Positions 26,303-34,843 of a DNA stretch of 64,000 nucleotides are shown piece by piece. The notes under the pieces were generated by a model that saw only the letters and a list, made by a program, of their open reading frames with translations, was not told the origin of the DNA and ran no database searches. Numbering within the stretch: the stretch's first letter is position 1; every line of letters starts with the position of its first letter. Position numbers and translations under genes: made by a program. This DNA is from Stutzerimonas stutzeri (lineage in GTDB: Bacteria > Pseudomonadota > Gammaproteobacteria > Pseudomonadales > Pseudomonadaceae), in the NCBI RefSeq assembly GCF_009789555.1, contig NZ_CP046902.1:608001-672000 (forward strand), read 5' to 3'.

Positions 26303-26564
26303 TAAAGAACAGCGTCTGTACAAGGAGCTAGCTCAGCGAGCAGCATTTGTTTTCACAGGTTGTCGTGGCCTGCGGGCTGACCCCAGCGCCTGCGCCACCC
26401 CATTACGAATCAACGGCAGACGGTCCAGCCGTCAAACGCGATTCGCCACCAACTCGCCAGCTACGCAGCGCCGATTCGTCTACCGCAGCCACGGAGCGCG
26501 TCCACAACCCATTGCCGAGCCCGGCAGCCTTGACCGATCCAACTCTAGACCGGCTACAACGGGT

Positions 26565-26597
26565 AAAAAAATGCCCCGATGCATGATCAACGGGGCA
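26565..26597 (-). terminator. Rho-independent terminator of antAB
   Basis: On the minus strand TGCCCCG and CGGGGCA form the stem, followed by seven T; 20 bp after the antB stop. Its presence means antC is not simply read through from antAB. Confidence 0.9.
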
Positions 26598-26617
26598 AAG
26601 GCTACAAGCAGGGAATG

Positions 26618-27109
26618 TTACAGATGATAGAAGTCGAGCACCGAATTGATGGTGTCGTTGAGCAGCACTACATGCTTGCGGGTGATTTTGAAGCTGTCAT
26701 CGCGTTGCACGAGATTGTAGGTGGCCCAGCCGTAGAACTGCTCCGAGGTGGCTAGCCGGCAATACTGCGTCTGCCAGTTGACCTTGACCTGAAGCTGCCC
26801 TCCCTCGTGCTCGGCAATGCGCACGTTGTTGATCGCATGCATGGTGCGCGGCATCGGGTTGGCCGAAGCGGCTTTACCGGTACGGATGCGGAATACCCGG
26901 TCCTCCAACCCCGAACGATTGGCGTAGTAGATTAGTGACATACCGCGCTTCGGATCGGTGGTGTAGCGGTGCTCGGATTCCCACTGTGGCAGATGGAACT
27001 CACTGTTCTCGTCGAACATGTCCAGGTAAGCGTCCCAGTCCTGAGCATCGCAGAGCTCGGACAGACGGTAGAAGAACTGCTCCACTTGGTACTGCAGTTG
27101 CGAATTCAT
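26618..27109 (-). CDS. antB: Anthranilate 1,2-dioxygenase small (beta) subunit
   Basis: 163 residues from the ATG at 27109, with GAGG 7 nt upstream; an adjacent ATG at 27112 and GTG at 27115 are in frame. NTF2-like ring-hydroxylating beta subunit (YQVEQFFYRLSELCDAQDW, DENSEFHLPQWES). It has a structural role in the alpha3-beta3 hexamer. Translation is coupled to antA, whose TGA lies 3 nt upstream of the chosen start. Confidence 0.9.
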   Translation of the reverse strand: MNSQLQYQVEQFFYRLSELCDAQDWDAYLDMFDENSEFHLPQWESEHRYTTDPKRGMSLIYYANRSGLEDRVFRIRTGKAASANPMPRTMHAINNVRIAEHEGGQLQVKVNWQTQYCRLATSEQFYGWATYNLVQRDDSFKITRKHVVLLNDTINSVLDFYHL

Positions 27110-27111
27110 CA

Positions 27112-28497
27112 TCACACCTCACGGGGTTTAAGGGATTTTGCGGCCAGACCGTCGAGCAGGAATTTCTGCCAGGCGCCGTGCTGGTTGACGTAAAGCCCCT
27201 CATGGGTGAACTCGGTGCCGGTCAAAGCGGGGGAAATCCCGATGGTCTCGCTGTTCGCGGTCGGGCCCTCAACCCACTTCTCGTAACCGCGGGAAATGTC
27301 GCTCCAGCGCTCCAGACGGGCTTCGAAGCCACGCTGTGCTTCGCGGAACTCCACCAGGTCATCCGGGGTACCGAGGCCAGAGACGTTGAAGAAGTCTTCG
27401 AACTGACGAATGCGGTTCTCGCGGTCTGCGTCGGACTCACCCTTCACACCCAGGCAGAAGCTGTGAATCTCAGTCTTGTTCCAGGCCACCGGACGGATGA
27501 TGCGCAGCTGCGAGCTGATCTGGTCGAGGAAGAACATGCTCGGGTAGATATTGAGGTTGCGCAGGCGATGCATCATCCACTCGGCTTTGCCTTGGCCATA
27601 TTCCTCTACGAGACGCGGCATGATGGCCGCATAACCGGGGCGCACGGCCGGGTTAGGCATATCGCTGAACAACACGCTGTGGCCATTCTTGAACGCGAAC
27701 CAACCGTCATCGGTTTCGGCGTCGCCGGCACCCAGCTTGCTGTAGTCCAAGGTACTGGACTCAGTAGCCCCCTTGGATGCGTTGACCTGCTGACGATGCT
27801 GTACCGTGGCCACGTAGTTGTAGTGGACCGTACTCACGTGATAACCGTCGAGGCCGTTCTCGTTCTGCAGTTTCCAGTTGCCGTCATAGGTGTAGGTGGA
27901 CTTGCCGGGCAACACTTCCAGCTCACCGGTTTTCGACTGCGCCACCATCATGTCGAAAAACACCTTGGCATCGCCCAGGTAGTCTTCCAGAGAGTCCGTG
28001 CCTGCTACGTCAAGGCTGACGAAAACGAAGCCCTTGTAACTCTCGATGCGCGCTTTCTTCAAGCCACGAGTGGCTTTGTCAAAGCCTTCCGGGTATTCGC
28101 CCGGTGCCTTGACCTTTACCAGGCGGCCATCACTTTTGTAGCACCAGGCATGGAACGGACAAGTGAAGGTCGACTGGTTGCCCTTGCCAACGCGGGTAAG
28201 AGTCGTGCCCCGGTGCTGACAGGCGTTGATCAGGGCGTTCAGTCGCCCCTCGCCATCACGGGTGATGATCATCGGCTGGCGGCCAGCGCGCATGGTCATG
28301 AAGTCATGATTGTTGGCGATCTCGCTTTCATGGCAGGCGTAGATCCAATTCTTCTCGAAGATCAGCTCCATCTCGAGATCGAACAATTCCGGCTCGGTGA
28401 ACATCTCGCGCGCGATGCGGTAGATGCCCTCAACGGGGCGGAAATCCAGACAGCCCTGGATGAAGTCCTGCCATTGTGGAAGGGTTCTGCTACTCAT
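27112..28497 (-). CDS. antA: Anthranilate 1,2-dioxygenase large (alpha) subunit
   Basis: 461 residues. Rieske [2Fe-2S] motif CQHRG...TCPFHAW at about residues 93-116 and mononuclear-iron motif DGYHVSTVHYNY near 215. BenA/AntA group: LFDLEMELIFEKNWIYACHE. The enzyme deaminates and decarboxylates anthranilate to catechol in one step, so no cis-diol dehydrogenase is needed, and none (benD) is present beside it; catABC downstream take catechol on. Two GGATA half sites 22 bp apart lie 64-90 bp upstream. A benzoate or related aminobenzoate substrate cannot be excluded from sequence alone. Confidence 0.85.
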   Translation of the reverse strand: MSSRTLPQWQDFIQGCLDFRPVEGIYRIAREMFTEPELFDLEMELIFEKNWIYACHESEIANNHDFMTMRAGRQPMIITRDGEGRLNALINACQHRGTTLTRVGKGNQSTFTCPFHAWCYKSDGRLVKVKAPGEYPEGFDKATRGLKKARIESYKGFVFVSLDVAGTDSLEDYLGDAKVFFDMMVAQSKTGELEVLPGKSTYTYDGNWKLQNENGLDGYHVSTVHYNYVATVQHRQQVNASKGATESSTLDYSKLGAGDAETDDGWFAFKNGHSVLFSDMPNPAVRPGYAAIMPRLVEEYGQGKAEWMMHRLRNLNIYPSMFFLDQISSQLRIIRPVAWNKTEIHSFCLGVKGESDADRENRIRQFEDFFNVSGLGTPDDLVEFREAQRGFEARLERWSDISRGYEKWVEGPTANSETIGISPALTGTEFTHEGLYVNQHGAWQKFLLDGLAAKSLKPREV

Positions 28498-28559
28498 GAT
28501 TGGACCTTTGAGGTGATGAAGAGTAGCGGTGATTAAAAGCCCCTGCCCCTGTAAGGGAC

Positions 28560-28586
28560 TATCCGGGTCGTCGATGAAAGCTATCC
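28560..28586 (-). promoter_or_regulatory. AraC/XylS-type operator pair upstream of antA
   Basis: TATCC at 28560-28564 and 28582-28586 on the plus strand (GGATA reading toward antA), spaced 22 bp, between the chemoreceptor stop and the antA start. A CCCTTAC-AGGGG element follows toward the gene where a -35/-10 would be expected. Confidence 0.65.
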
Positions 28587-28602
28587 ACTTAGTCAGGGCG
28601 CC

Positions 28603-30150
28603 TCAACGATCGAAGCGCTGTGCCAGCTCCCTTAGCGCTTCGGCCTGGCTGAGCAGCAGGCGACTGCTCTGCGCCCCCTCGCTAGCGCTCCCGGCATTTC
28701 TAGTGGCCAGGGTCGCGATACTTTCGATCTGGCCGCTGATGTCACCGACTACCTGCGTCTGCTGCTCCGTGGCAACGGCCATCTGGTGACTCATGGCGGA
28801 AATCTCGCCGACCGAATGCACGATGCCGTTCAACGCTTCGCGCAGCGAATCGACCTCTTGCGCGCAGGCTTCAGATAGCGAGACGCCGCGGGCAGACACG
28901 GCGACAGACTGGCGCGTGCTGCTGCGCAAATCAGCAATCAGTAGGCGCACCTGTTCGGTCGATTGCTGGGTGCGCAAGGCGAGCGAGCGCACCTCGCTGG
29001 CCACCACGGCAAACCCACGGCCCTGATCGCCCGCACGGGCTGCTTCGATGGCCGCATTCAGGGCAAGCAGGTTGGTCTGTTCCGCGATGCCATTGATGAC
29101 ATCGACCATACCCCCTATCGAATCGCTGGCATCGACCAGCTGCGCGATGGCATCGCCGATGCCCTTTACCGCATTGCTCAACTCCTGCATCGACTCCTGG
29201 TTATGAGCGGCCATGGCCAGGCCTCGTTCTGCCAGGGTGTGAGCATCGCCGGCAGAGCACGCGGTGTGGTGTACGTGTCGACCAATCTCCTCAACGGTGG
29301 CTGCCATCTGGCAGATTGCCGTGGCCGCCTGATCTGTTTCGGCACGCTGGGCGTCGAGCGATTCAGCGTCGTGCTGAACGCGAGCGGCGTACTCCATTGA
29401 GCTGGCTTCTACCTGTTTGCCGGCCATGCCGATGCGTAACAGCGCGGTGTGCAGCCGCGCGTTGAACCCATGCAGCGCCAGATTAGCCAGCGCAATCACG
29501 CCGTTACCCTCGCTGTAGGCCCGCGCGGAGAGCGTGCTGATGCACGCCGACGGAACACTTTGCAGCAATTGCTGCATGTCGCGCTCCTGACGCCACCTTA
29601 ACCATAGTTGCAGTCCGAACAAGGGCAGCACGGCAAGCGCCCCCAGTGTCGGGGACGCGCCAGCGGCAAGCGCCAATGCGATGACTGGCGCCACGCAAAC
29701 TGCCGTCAGCGCCACAGGCTTCAGGTAATCGCAGGCTATGGCCAGGTGCCGTGCGCTGCTCAGCAGCTGGCGATACAGCCGTTTGGTCCTGGCGACTTGC
29801 ACGTCACTTGCGGGACGGGCCATGGCGCCATAACCGACATGCTTGTCGCCGTCGAAGACGCGCATGATGTACAAGTCCAGCCAGAATGCTTCACCGTCCT
29901 GACGACGATTCATCACCACGCCAGCCCAGGGATGATCAGCATGCAAAGACTGCCAAAGGTCGATAAAGATGGCATCCGGCGTATCAGGGTGGCGCAGGAG
30001 CGAACAGGGCTTTCCCAGCAGCCTTTCGCGGCTGTACCCACAGGCTTTTGCAAACGCGTCGTTGCACATGTCCAGCTTTCCATCCAGATCAGTGCGGAAG
30101 ATGAATGACTCGGTTTGACCGGCGTCCTGAAGAGAGGAAATGGATTGCAT
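28603..30150 (-). CDS. Aer-like methyl-accepting chemotaxis protein with PAS domain
   Basis: 515 residues. N-terminal PAS domain (about 10-125: DLDGKLDMCNDAFAKACGYS, RQDGEAFWLDLYIMRVFD), two hydrophobic segments near 145-185 with almost no periplasmic loop, then a cytoplasmic signalling domain with the MCP hairpin EQTNLLALNAAIEAARAGDQ and VASEVRSLALRTQQST. The Aer/McpB-type architecture senses cytoplasmic redox/energy state or an intracellular ligand. It lies between antA and the AraC regulators and has its own GGATA pair, so it is probably induced with the pathway to give metabolism-dependent taxis. Confidence 0.88.
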   Translation of the reverse strand: MQSISSLQDAGQTESFIFRTDLDGKLDMCNDAFAKACGYSRERLLGKPCSLLRHPDTPDAIFIDLWQSLHADHPWAGVVMNRRQDGEAFWLDLYIMRVFDGDKHVGYGAMARPASDVQVARTKRLYRQLLSSARHLAIACDYLKPVALTAVCVAPVIALALAAGASPTLGALAVLPLFGLQLWLRWRQERDMQQLLQSVPSACISTLSARAYSEGNGVIALANLALHGFNARLHTALLRIGMAGKQVEASSMEYAARVQHDAESLDAQRAETDQAATAICQMAATVEEIGRHVHHTACSAGDAHTLAERGLAMAAHNQESMQELSNAVKGIGDAIAQLVDASDSIGGMVDVINGIAEQTNLLALNAAIEAARAGDQGRGFAVVASEVRSLALRTQQSTEQVRLLIADLRSSTRQSVAVSARGVSLSEACAQEVDSLREALNGIVHSVGEISAMSHQMAVATEQQTQVVGDISGQIESIATLATRNAGSASEGAQSSRLLLSQAEALRELAQRFDR

Positions 30151-30247
30151 AACGGCGCCTTTGGGGCAGATCTGGGAGGGTGTCCGACGACGACTTCGCC
30201 GGTCACGTATAGGCGCACCGATTAAACTCTCGGGGGATGGCTTGAGA

Positions 30248-30274
30248 TATCCGCTTTTTCAGCCTTTTCTATCC
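30248..30274 (-). promoter_or_regulatory. AraC/XylS-type operator pair upstream of the chemoreceptor
   Basis: TATCC at 30248 and 30270, spaced 22 bp. On the minus strand the distal box reads TGCAGCTCTTGGATA, an exact match to the XylS-family form TGCA-N6-GGNTA. Confidence 0.68.
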
Positions 30275-30486
30275 AAGAGCTGCAAAGAACGAACCGCGCC
30301 CCCAAAACGAGCGCGAGCTGTGGCAAGTGCACCTTTTGTTCCCAGACCTCGAAAGCCCAGGCCTGATGCCGTAGCGCTTGGATCCTCCAGCGTTACTTTC
30401 TGCTACCCGCAAACCGGACAGAAGCCGTTGCCAAGTGCTCCCCTGCAGGCCGAAGCCGCCATTTAGTCACCCAGATCCACCATTCC

Positions 30487-30513
30487 TATCCGGTTATTTC
30501 TTATTCGCTATCC
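30487..30513 (-). promoter_or_regulatory. AraC/XylS-type operator pair upstream of the first AraC gene
   Basis: TATCCGGTTATTTC at 30487-30500 and TATCCGTAA at 30509, spaced 22 bp. The orientation is opposite to the AraC gene, which would fit autorepression or long-range control of the chemoreceptor. Confidence 0.6.
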
Positions 30514-30612
30514 GTAAAGTTTGGCCGCGACGTGACTGGTATGGCGTTTGCGTTGAAGACGGCATGCGTCGTTAGAACGCAACCGAGACTAGCCTTGCAG
30601 GAAGACCGAGTG

Positions 30613-31620
30613 ATGAGTGCGTTAAATTCGACTGTCTATCGCGACATTCAGGCTGACCACCACGACCTCGCCGGCGCTCACGCCTGGATGAACGGCATCT
30701 GTGGACCGCATCGGTTGAAGGTCAGTGCACCCCGGCATATCCATTTCAAACACATGGGACGGATGCTGAGTACATCCACGCTCGGGTATATCGAGTACGG
30801 TACTGACGTCACCGTCGGCATTGAGGATGCTCGCTCGCTCAATAGCTACAGCCTGAGCCTGCCGCTGGAAGGCGAGCAGGAACACAGCCGCAGCGGCGCC
30901 CTCGTGCAATCGGACCGAGACAGTGGCGTGATTGTCTCGCCCCATATAAACCAAGAACTGACGATGAGCGGCGAATGCCGCAAGCTACAGGTCGCAATCC
31001 CGCGCCAGGCGATGCGCCGCACCTTGGAAAGTATGCTGCATCGCTCCGCCGATGAACCCTTGCGGTTCGAGACCCGGATGGATGCGGTAAATGGTGCCAC
31101 CGGTGCCTGGTGGCGAATGGTCAAGCACTTCCTGATCGAGATGCAGCACACTGGTGCGCTCTTCGGCCAGCCGTCCCTTTCCTCGGATCTGGAAACGCTG
31201 CTCATCAAGGGCCTCATACTGGCGCAACCGAACAACTACACAGCCGAGCTGAGCCGCGCCTGTCAGGTCAAGCTGCCGCATTATCTGGTGCTTGCGCAGG
31301 AGTTTCTACACGCCCACGCACGGGACGAAGTTCACCTTGATGACATCGAAGCGGCCGCCGGCATCTCCCGCTTCAAACTGTTTGAAGGTTTCAAGAAACA
31401 CCTGGGCCTGGCACCCATGGCCTATCTGAAGAAATACCGTTTGACTGCAGTGCGCCAGGAGATTCTCGAAGACCGCTCTGCACGCAACATTTCAGAAATC
31501 GCCATGAGCTGGGGCTTCACTCACCTCGGGCGCTTCTCTACCGAGTACCGGAAGTTGTTCGACGAAACGCCGAGCATGACCTCACAGCGCAATGAAGCCC
31601 GCCGCAATCGCGCATTCTGA
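30613..31620 (+). CDS. antR: AraC/XylS-family regulator, AntR-like
   Basis: 335 residues from the ATG at 30613 (MSALNSTVYRDI), the family length; the frame is open 27 codons more. N-terminal AraC-binding-like sensor domain (SYSLSLPLEGEQEH) and two C-terminal helix-turn-helices (VHLDDIEAAAGISRFKLFEGFKKHLG and NISEIAMSWGFTHLGRFSTEYRKLF). Resembles AntR/XylS activators. The XylS-type half-site pairs in front of antA, antC, porin and chemoreceptor make it the best candidate for their activator. A second AraC gene follows 17 bp downstream, probably in the same transcript. Confidence 0.82.
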   Translation: MSALNSTVYRDIQADHHDLAGAHAWMNGICGPHRLKVSAPRHIHFKHMGRMLSTSTLGYIEYGTDVTVGIEDARSLNSYSLSLPLEGEQEHSRSGALVQSDRDSGVIVSPHINQELTMSGECRKLQVAIPRQAMRRTLESMLHRSADEPLRFETRMDAVNGATGAWWRMVKHFLIEMQHTGALFGQPSLSSDLETLLIKGLILAQPNNYTAELSRACQVKLPHYLVLAQEFLHAHARDEVHLDDIEAAAGISRFKLFEGFKKHLGLAPMAYLKKYRLTAVRQEILEDRSARNISEIAMSWGFTHLGRFSTEYRKLFDETPSMTSQRNEARRNRAF

Positions 31621-31637
31621 ACGTAAAGGTGAGAGCC

Positions 31638-32615
31638 ATGACCGCAATGCAGGTTTGCACGGCGGCAGGCCTGGATCTGTCCAGCCTTTGCCGAGAGCCG
31701 GTATTCACCAGCCGTTGCCGCCAGGAGAGCCACCAGCTTCTGGCGCGAGAACTGGTCGATCATGACCTGAGATGGCGCCAGGGCCCCGTGGACACGGCCT
31801 TTTTCCGCGCCGCCATCAGTCGCTGCGACCTCTATGTGCTCCGCTATGGGGCTGAAGTGGAGGTCCGACCGAAGCCCTTCACCGATTTCGTCCTCATTCA
31901 GATGCCACTGCGTGGCAGCGCCGTGCTGGAGTGCGACGGGATCACACTGGAAGCGCAGCCAGGCCAGCTGACGGTCTTGGCGCCTCAGCACGAAGCAAAG
32001 CTCATATGGCGCGCAGGCTGCGAACAGCTGATCGTCAAAGTACCGCGCAGCCTGCTGCAACCGGCCCGCGCGCGACTCGTAGCCGAAGGCAGTCTGCCCA
32101 ATGCCGACATGCAGCCGCTGTTCAAGCTGGATGGTCGCCAGGGCGCGCGCGGGTTGCGCCTGCTTGGCGACTTGCTTGATCAGTTACCCGGAGACGATGA
32201 CAGCGACGGCGACAATCCCCCCTGGCGTCGCCATCTGGAAGAAAGCCTGTCGATGTTCCTGCTCACTCATCAGCCGAGGGACAAACCGGCTTTGCATTGT
32301 TCGCCGATCGACCGGCAAGCACGCAAGGTTGAAAGCTTGATGCTAAGCCGGCTGACCGATGCCGTTACCTTGCAGGAACTGGCAGCCGAATGCGGAATGA
32401 GCGTTCGTAGCTTGAGCAACCTTTGTCAACGGTGTTACGGCCAACCGCCGATGGAGCGGATGCGCAACCTTCGCCTGGAAGCCGCACGCGAACGCCTGCT
32501 CGGCTCGCGCCACCTGAGCGTTACCGAAGTGGCCCTGGATTACGGTTTTAGCCATCTGGGGCGCTTTGCTAGTTATTACCGCGAGCGGTTTGGCGAACTG
32601 CCTCGGCACACCTGA
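31638..32615 (+). CDS. AraC/XylS-family regulator (second)
   Basis: 325 residues from the ATG at 31638, chosen for AAGG 8 nt upstream; a GTG at 31629 is in frame. Sensor domain with FVLIQMPLRGSAVLECDG and two helix-turn-helices near the C-terminus (VTLQELAAECGMSVRSLSNLCQ and LSVTEVALDYGFSHLGRFAS). Its domain plan matches the preceding AraC gene but sequence similarity is only moderate. Position directly before the second dioxygenase operon (convergent) suggests it responds to that pathway's substrate, a guess from context. Confidence 0.82.
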   Translation: MTAMQVCTAAGLDLSSLCREPVFTSRCRQESHQLLARELVDHDLRWRQGPVDTAFFRAAISRCDLYVLRYGAEVEVRPKPFTDFVLIQMPLRGSAVLECDGITLEAQPGQLTVLAPQHEAKLIWRAGCEQLIVKVPRSLLQPARARLVAEGSLPNADMQPLFKLDGRQGARGLRLLGDLLDQLPGDDDSDGDNPPWRRHLEESLSMFLLTHQPRDKPALHCSPIDRQARKVESLMLSRLTDAVTLQELAAECGMSVRSLSNLCQRCYGQPPMERMRNLRLEAARERLLGSRHLSVTEVALDYGFSHLGRFASYYRERFGELPRHT

Positions 32616-32712
32616 ACAGGGCCAAAGACGGAGGAGGTGCCTTCTCCGTACTCTGGTGCCATCCTTCGTATCCGATCGCAGGCAGCTGGTTCGAGGTACC
32701 TGTGCCGTGATC

Positions 32713-32752
32713 AAAAAGGCCTTGGCCCTCCCTGCGATGAGAGTCCAAGGCC
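32713..32752 (-). terminator. Rho-independent terminator of the second dioxygenase operon
   Basis: On the minus strand GGCCTTGG and CCAAGGCC form a perfect 8-bp stem followed by five T, 12 bp beyond the hydrolase-SnoaL gene stop. Confidence 0.85.
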
Positions 32753-32763
32753 GTGTTCATCGA

Positions 32764-33999
32764 TCAGCGCCCTTCGCTAGTCGCCCAGCGGTTCATCAGA
32801 GTGTTCGACGGCAAGGTCTCGTCCAACAGCTTCTTCGCCGTCTCGATCCCGGCTACGGGCAAGCCGGTGGGGTCGAGCAGACCGATCTGCACCAATACGC
32901 TCGCCTGGTCCCAATAGATGTGCTCGTGGTAGAGCTTGTCGCCGCGGAACTTGACCACCCCGAGCATCGGGATTTCCACGTACTTCCCGGTCGGTGCCAC
33001 ATTGGGCAGCAACCAGTCGATCTCCGTGGTGTGAGTGAAGCACATGATGAATTCGTCGACGATCTGCGACGAGCCCACGGTACGCGAGATGGGAATGAGC
33101 TTCATATCTGGCGGATTGCCATGCACGAAATGGTGCTGGTAGAAACGGCTCAGTTCCTTGTAGCCAACACCACCGGTCATGGTCGGAATGTGGTTGACGT
33201 AAGGCTCGGCAACCATCGTGGCCATGGTCGCCGGCACGTCGCGAGTGCCGAACTCATGCTCGACATGCTTTTCCCACAGCGCTGAGAGGTTGTAGTCAGG
33301 GCCGATTTCGCGTTTTAGCGCGGCGATGCTGCGCTCATGGGCCATCAGAAAGGCCGCTTTGTCAAAATGCGTGCCGCCGAAGCGGGCGAAGGCGTGATCC
33401 ACATCGGGGTAGGTGTAGAGCTCGATGTTAGAGCGTCCACTTAGGGCCTTGCCCAGCAGCTCGCGCGTGGCGCCGTCGCAATAGGCATCCAGTTCGGCGA
33501 AGTGCAGCACAAGCCGCCCTTTGATGTTGTCCGCCTCGTCCAGGTACTGGTCGATACCCATGCCGTAATAGCCGACCGAAGTAGCTGCCTGGGTACGGGT
33601 GGCGGTCAGGTAGGCGAGCTTGCCACCCATGCAGAAACCTACATAGCCAAGACCGCCCTCTTCCACCTCGGCCAGACCGCGCAGGGCGGCAAAACTAGCG
33701 TCAATGTCTTCCACGGCCTTGTCCACATCGAGACGCTGGAACAGGTCGATGGCCTTTGAGAAGTCCGCTTCCTCATAGCTCAGCTCAATACCTGGCTCGA
33801 GGCGCCAGAACAGATCCGGTACCAGCGCCACGTAACCTTCTTCAGCGTAGAGGTCGGCTATCGCCCGCATGTTGGCGTTTACGCCGAAGATTTCCTGGCC
33901 AATCACTACGCCAGGGCCACGGCCGCTGGAGGGCAGCGCCAGGTAACCGGAGAAACTGCCACGGCCATCGGTGGCGCGGATGTCGATCGTCTTGTTCAT
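32764..33999 (-). CDS. Dienelactone hydrolase-SnoaL fusion protein
   Basis: 411 residues from the ATG at 33999 (MNKTIDIRATDGRG), with AAGGAG at 6 nt; another ATG at 34005 overlaps that site. Residues about 1-225 are a dienelactone hydrolase with the full triad: Cys in VGFCMGGK, Asp in HFAELDAYCD, His in DVDHAFARFG, and the conserved Glu in GQEIFGVN. Residues about 235-405 form an NTF2/SnoaL-like domain (GYKELSRFYQHHFVHGNPPD, DEFIMCFTHTTEIDW). Last gene of the second dioxygenase operon. The fusion may hydrolyse a lactone or ester intermediate and use the SnoaL part for cyclisation, isomerisation or decarboxylation. Substrate unknown. Confidence 0.85.
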   Translation of the reverse strand: MNKTIDIRATDGRGSFSGYLALPSSGRGPGVVIGQEIFGVNANMRAIADLYAEEGYVALVPDLFWRLEPGIELSYEEADFSKAIDLFQRLDVDKAVEDIDASFAALRGLAEVEEGGLGYVGFCMGGKLAYLTATRTQAATSVGYYGMGIDQYLDEADNIKGRLVLHFAELDAYCDGATRELLGKALSGRSNIELYTYPDVDHAFARFGGTHFDKAAFLMAHERSIAALKREIGPDYNLSALWEKHVEHEFGTRDVPATMATMVAEPYVNHIPTMTGGVGYKELSRFYQHHFVHGNPPDMKLIPISRTVGSSQIVDEFIMCFTHTTEIDWLLPNVAPTGKYVEIPMLGVVKFRGDKLYHEHIYWDQASVLVQIGLLDPTGLPVAGIETAKKLLDETLPSNTLMNRWATSEGR

Positions 34000-34036
34000 C
34001 TTCATCTCCTTCGTATTTGCAAAGCGTTTGATACCG

Positions 34037-34843
34037 CTATTGATCGCTGCCGAGCCGTTCGAACCAGGTACGGGGAGCGATTCCCTGGTCCGGACCGAGG
34101 ATTGAAAAGCCACCGTCTACAGGAATATCCACTCCGGTAATCCACGACGCGGCCTCGCTACAGAGAAAGCAAACCGCGTTGCCCACTTCCTCACCGCTGC
34201 CGACCCGGCCAAGCGGGTGAAAGTGAGCGCCCACGCGGTCGGCCAGGCCTCGATCACCGCCGGCGAACTTAGCGACCGAAGGCGACCAGGTCCAGGCCGG
34301 TGATACACACACCACACGGATGCGCTGCTCGGCCAGCGACACGGCGAAGTTCTTGGTGAGCTGGATCAACCCGGCTTTAGAGGCGGGATACAGCGCCCTC
34401 CCGCTGGCGCCGAACTTGCCGCCGGTGCTGCCGATGTTGATCACGGTGCCGCCCGCGGTCATTTGCGCGCCGGCTTTCTGGGTAAAAATCGCGGCAGAGA
34501 TCAGGTTGACGTTCAGGGTGTGCAGCCATTGCTCGCGACTGGATGCGAGCCCCTGATCCTCATAGATGCAGGCATTGTTCACTAGAATGTCGAGGCGCCC
34601 GAAGGCTGCCAGGGTTTCCTCGATGCACTGGTCGATATCTTCATCCAGCTCGACGTTGCAGGGGCAGAAGCGGCAGTACTCGCCCATTTCCGCGGCCAGC
34701 GCACTGCCGCTCTCACGGTTTCGACCGAGCAACATCACCCGCGCACCCGCCGCCAGCAAGCTGCGGGCAATGTCAGTACCCAGGCCCTGGGTGCTGCCCG
34801 TAACGATGGCGACCTTTCCGACCAGGCTTAAGGCGTTATTCAT
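34037..34843 (-). CDS. Short-chain dehydrogenase/reductase
   Basis: 268 residues from the ATG at 34843, with GGAG 8 nt upstream and overlapping the stop of the preceding gene (TGATG). Classical SDR: TGSTQGLGTDIA cofactor motif, NNACIYEDQG, catalytic Ser in NIGSTGG and YPASK. In Rieske oxygenase operons such enzymes re-aromatise cis-diols or oxidise hydroxy groups, so it probably acts on the product of the upstream dioxygenase. Confidence 0.88.
   Translation of the reverse strand: MNNALSLVGKVAIVTGSTQGLGTDIARSLLAAGARVMLLGRNRESGSALAAEMGEYCRFCPCNVELDEDIDQCIEETLAAFGRLDILVNNACIYEDQGLASSREQWLHTLNVNLISAAIFTQKAGAQMTAGGTVINIGSTGGKFGASGRALYPASKAGLIQLTKNFAVSLAEQRIRVVCVSPAWTWSPSVAKFAGGDRGLADRVGAHFHPLGRVGSGEEVGNAVCFLCSEAASWITGVDIPVDGGFSILGPDQGIAPRTWFERLGSDQ

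Larger units (their letters stand above)
26201..26617. other. Convergent intergenic region, porin / antB
   Basis: 417 bp bounded by two terminators (26263-26302 and 26565-26597). The stretch between them has no supportable gene; an open frame at 26347-26586 shows proline/serine-rich, non-protein-like composition. Confidence 0.6.
30151..30612. promoter_or_regulatory. Divergent promoter region, chemoreceptor / first AraC gene
   Basis: 462 bp without a gene. Holds two TATCC pairs, 30248/30270 (about 100 bp upstream of the chemoreceptor) and 30487/30509 (about 100 bp upstream of the AraC gene). Confidence 0.65.

Noticed and set aside
26347..26586. 79-codon frame between the porin and antB
   Set aside because: Pro/Ser/Thr-rich, no ribosome site, lies between two terminators.
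23474..28497. Benzoate dioxygenase operon benABC
   Set aside because: Considered because of BenF-like porin and BenA/AntA similarity. There is no benD dehydrogenase, and the AraC-type regulator and catechol genes fit anthranilate equally well or better. Kept as an alternative, not the call.
26935..28536. 533-codon plus-strand open frame
   Set aside because: Antisense to antA and antB.
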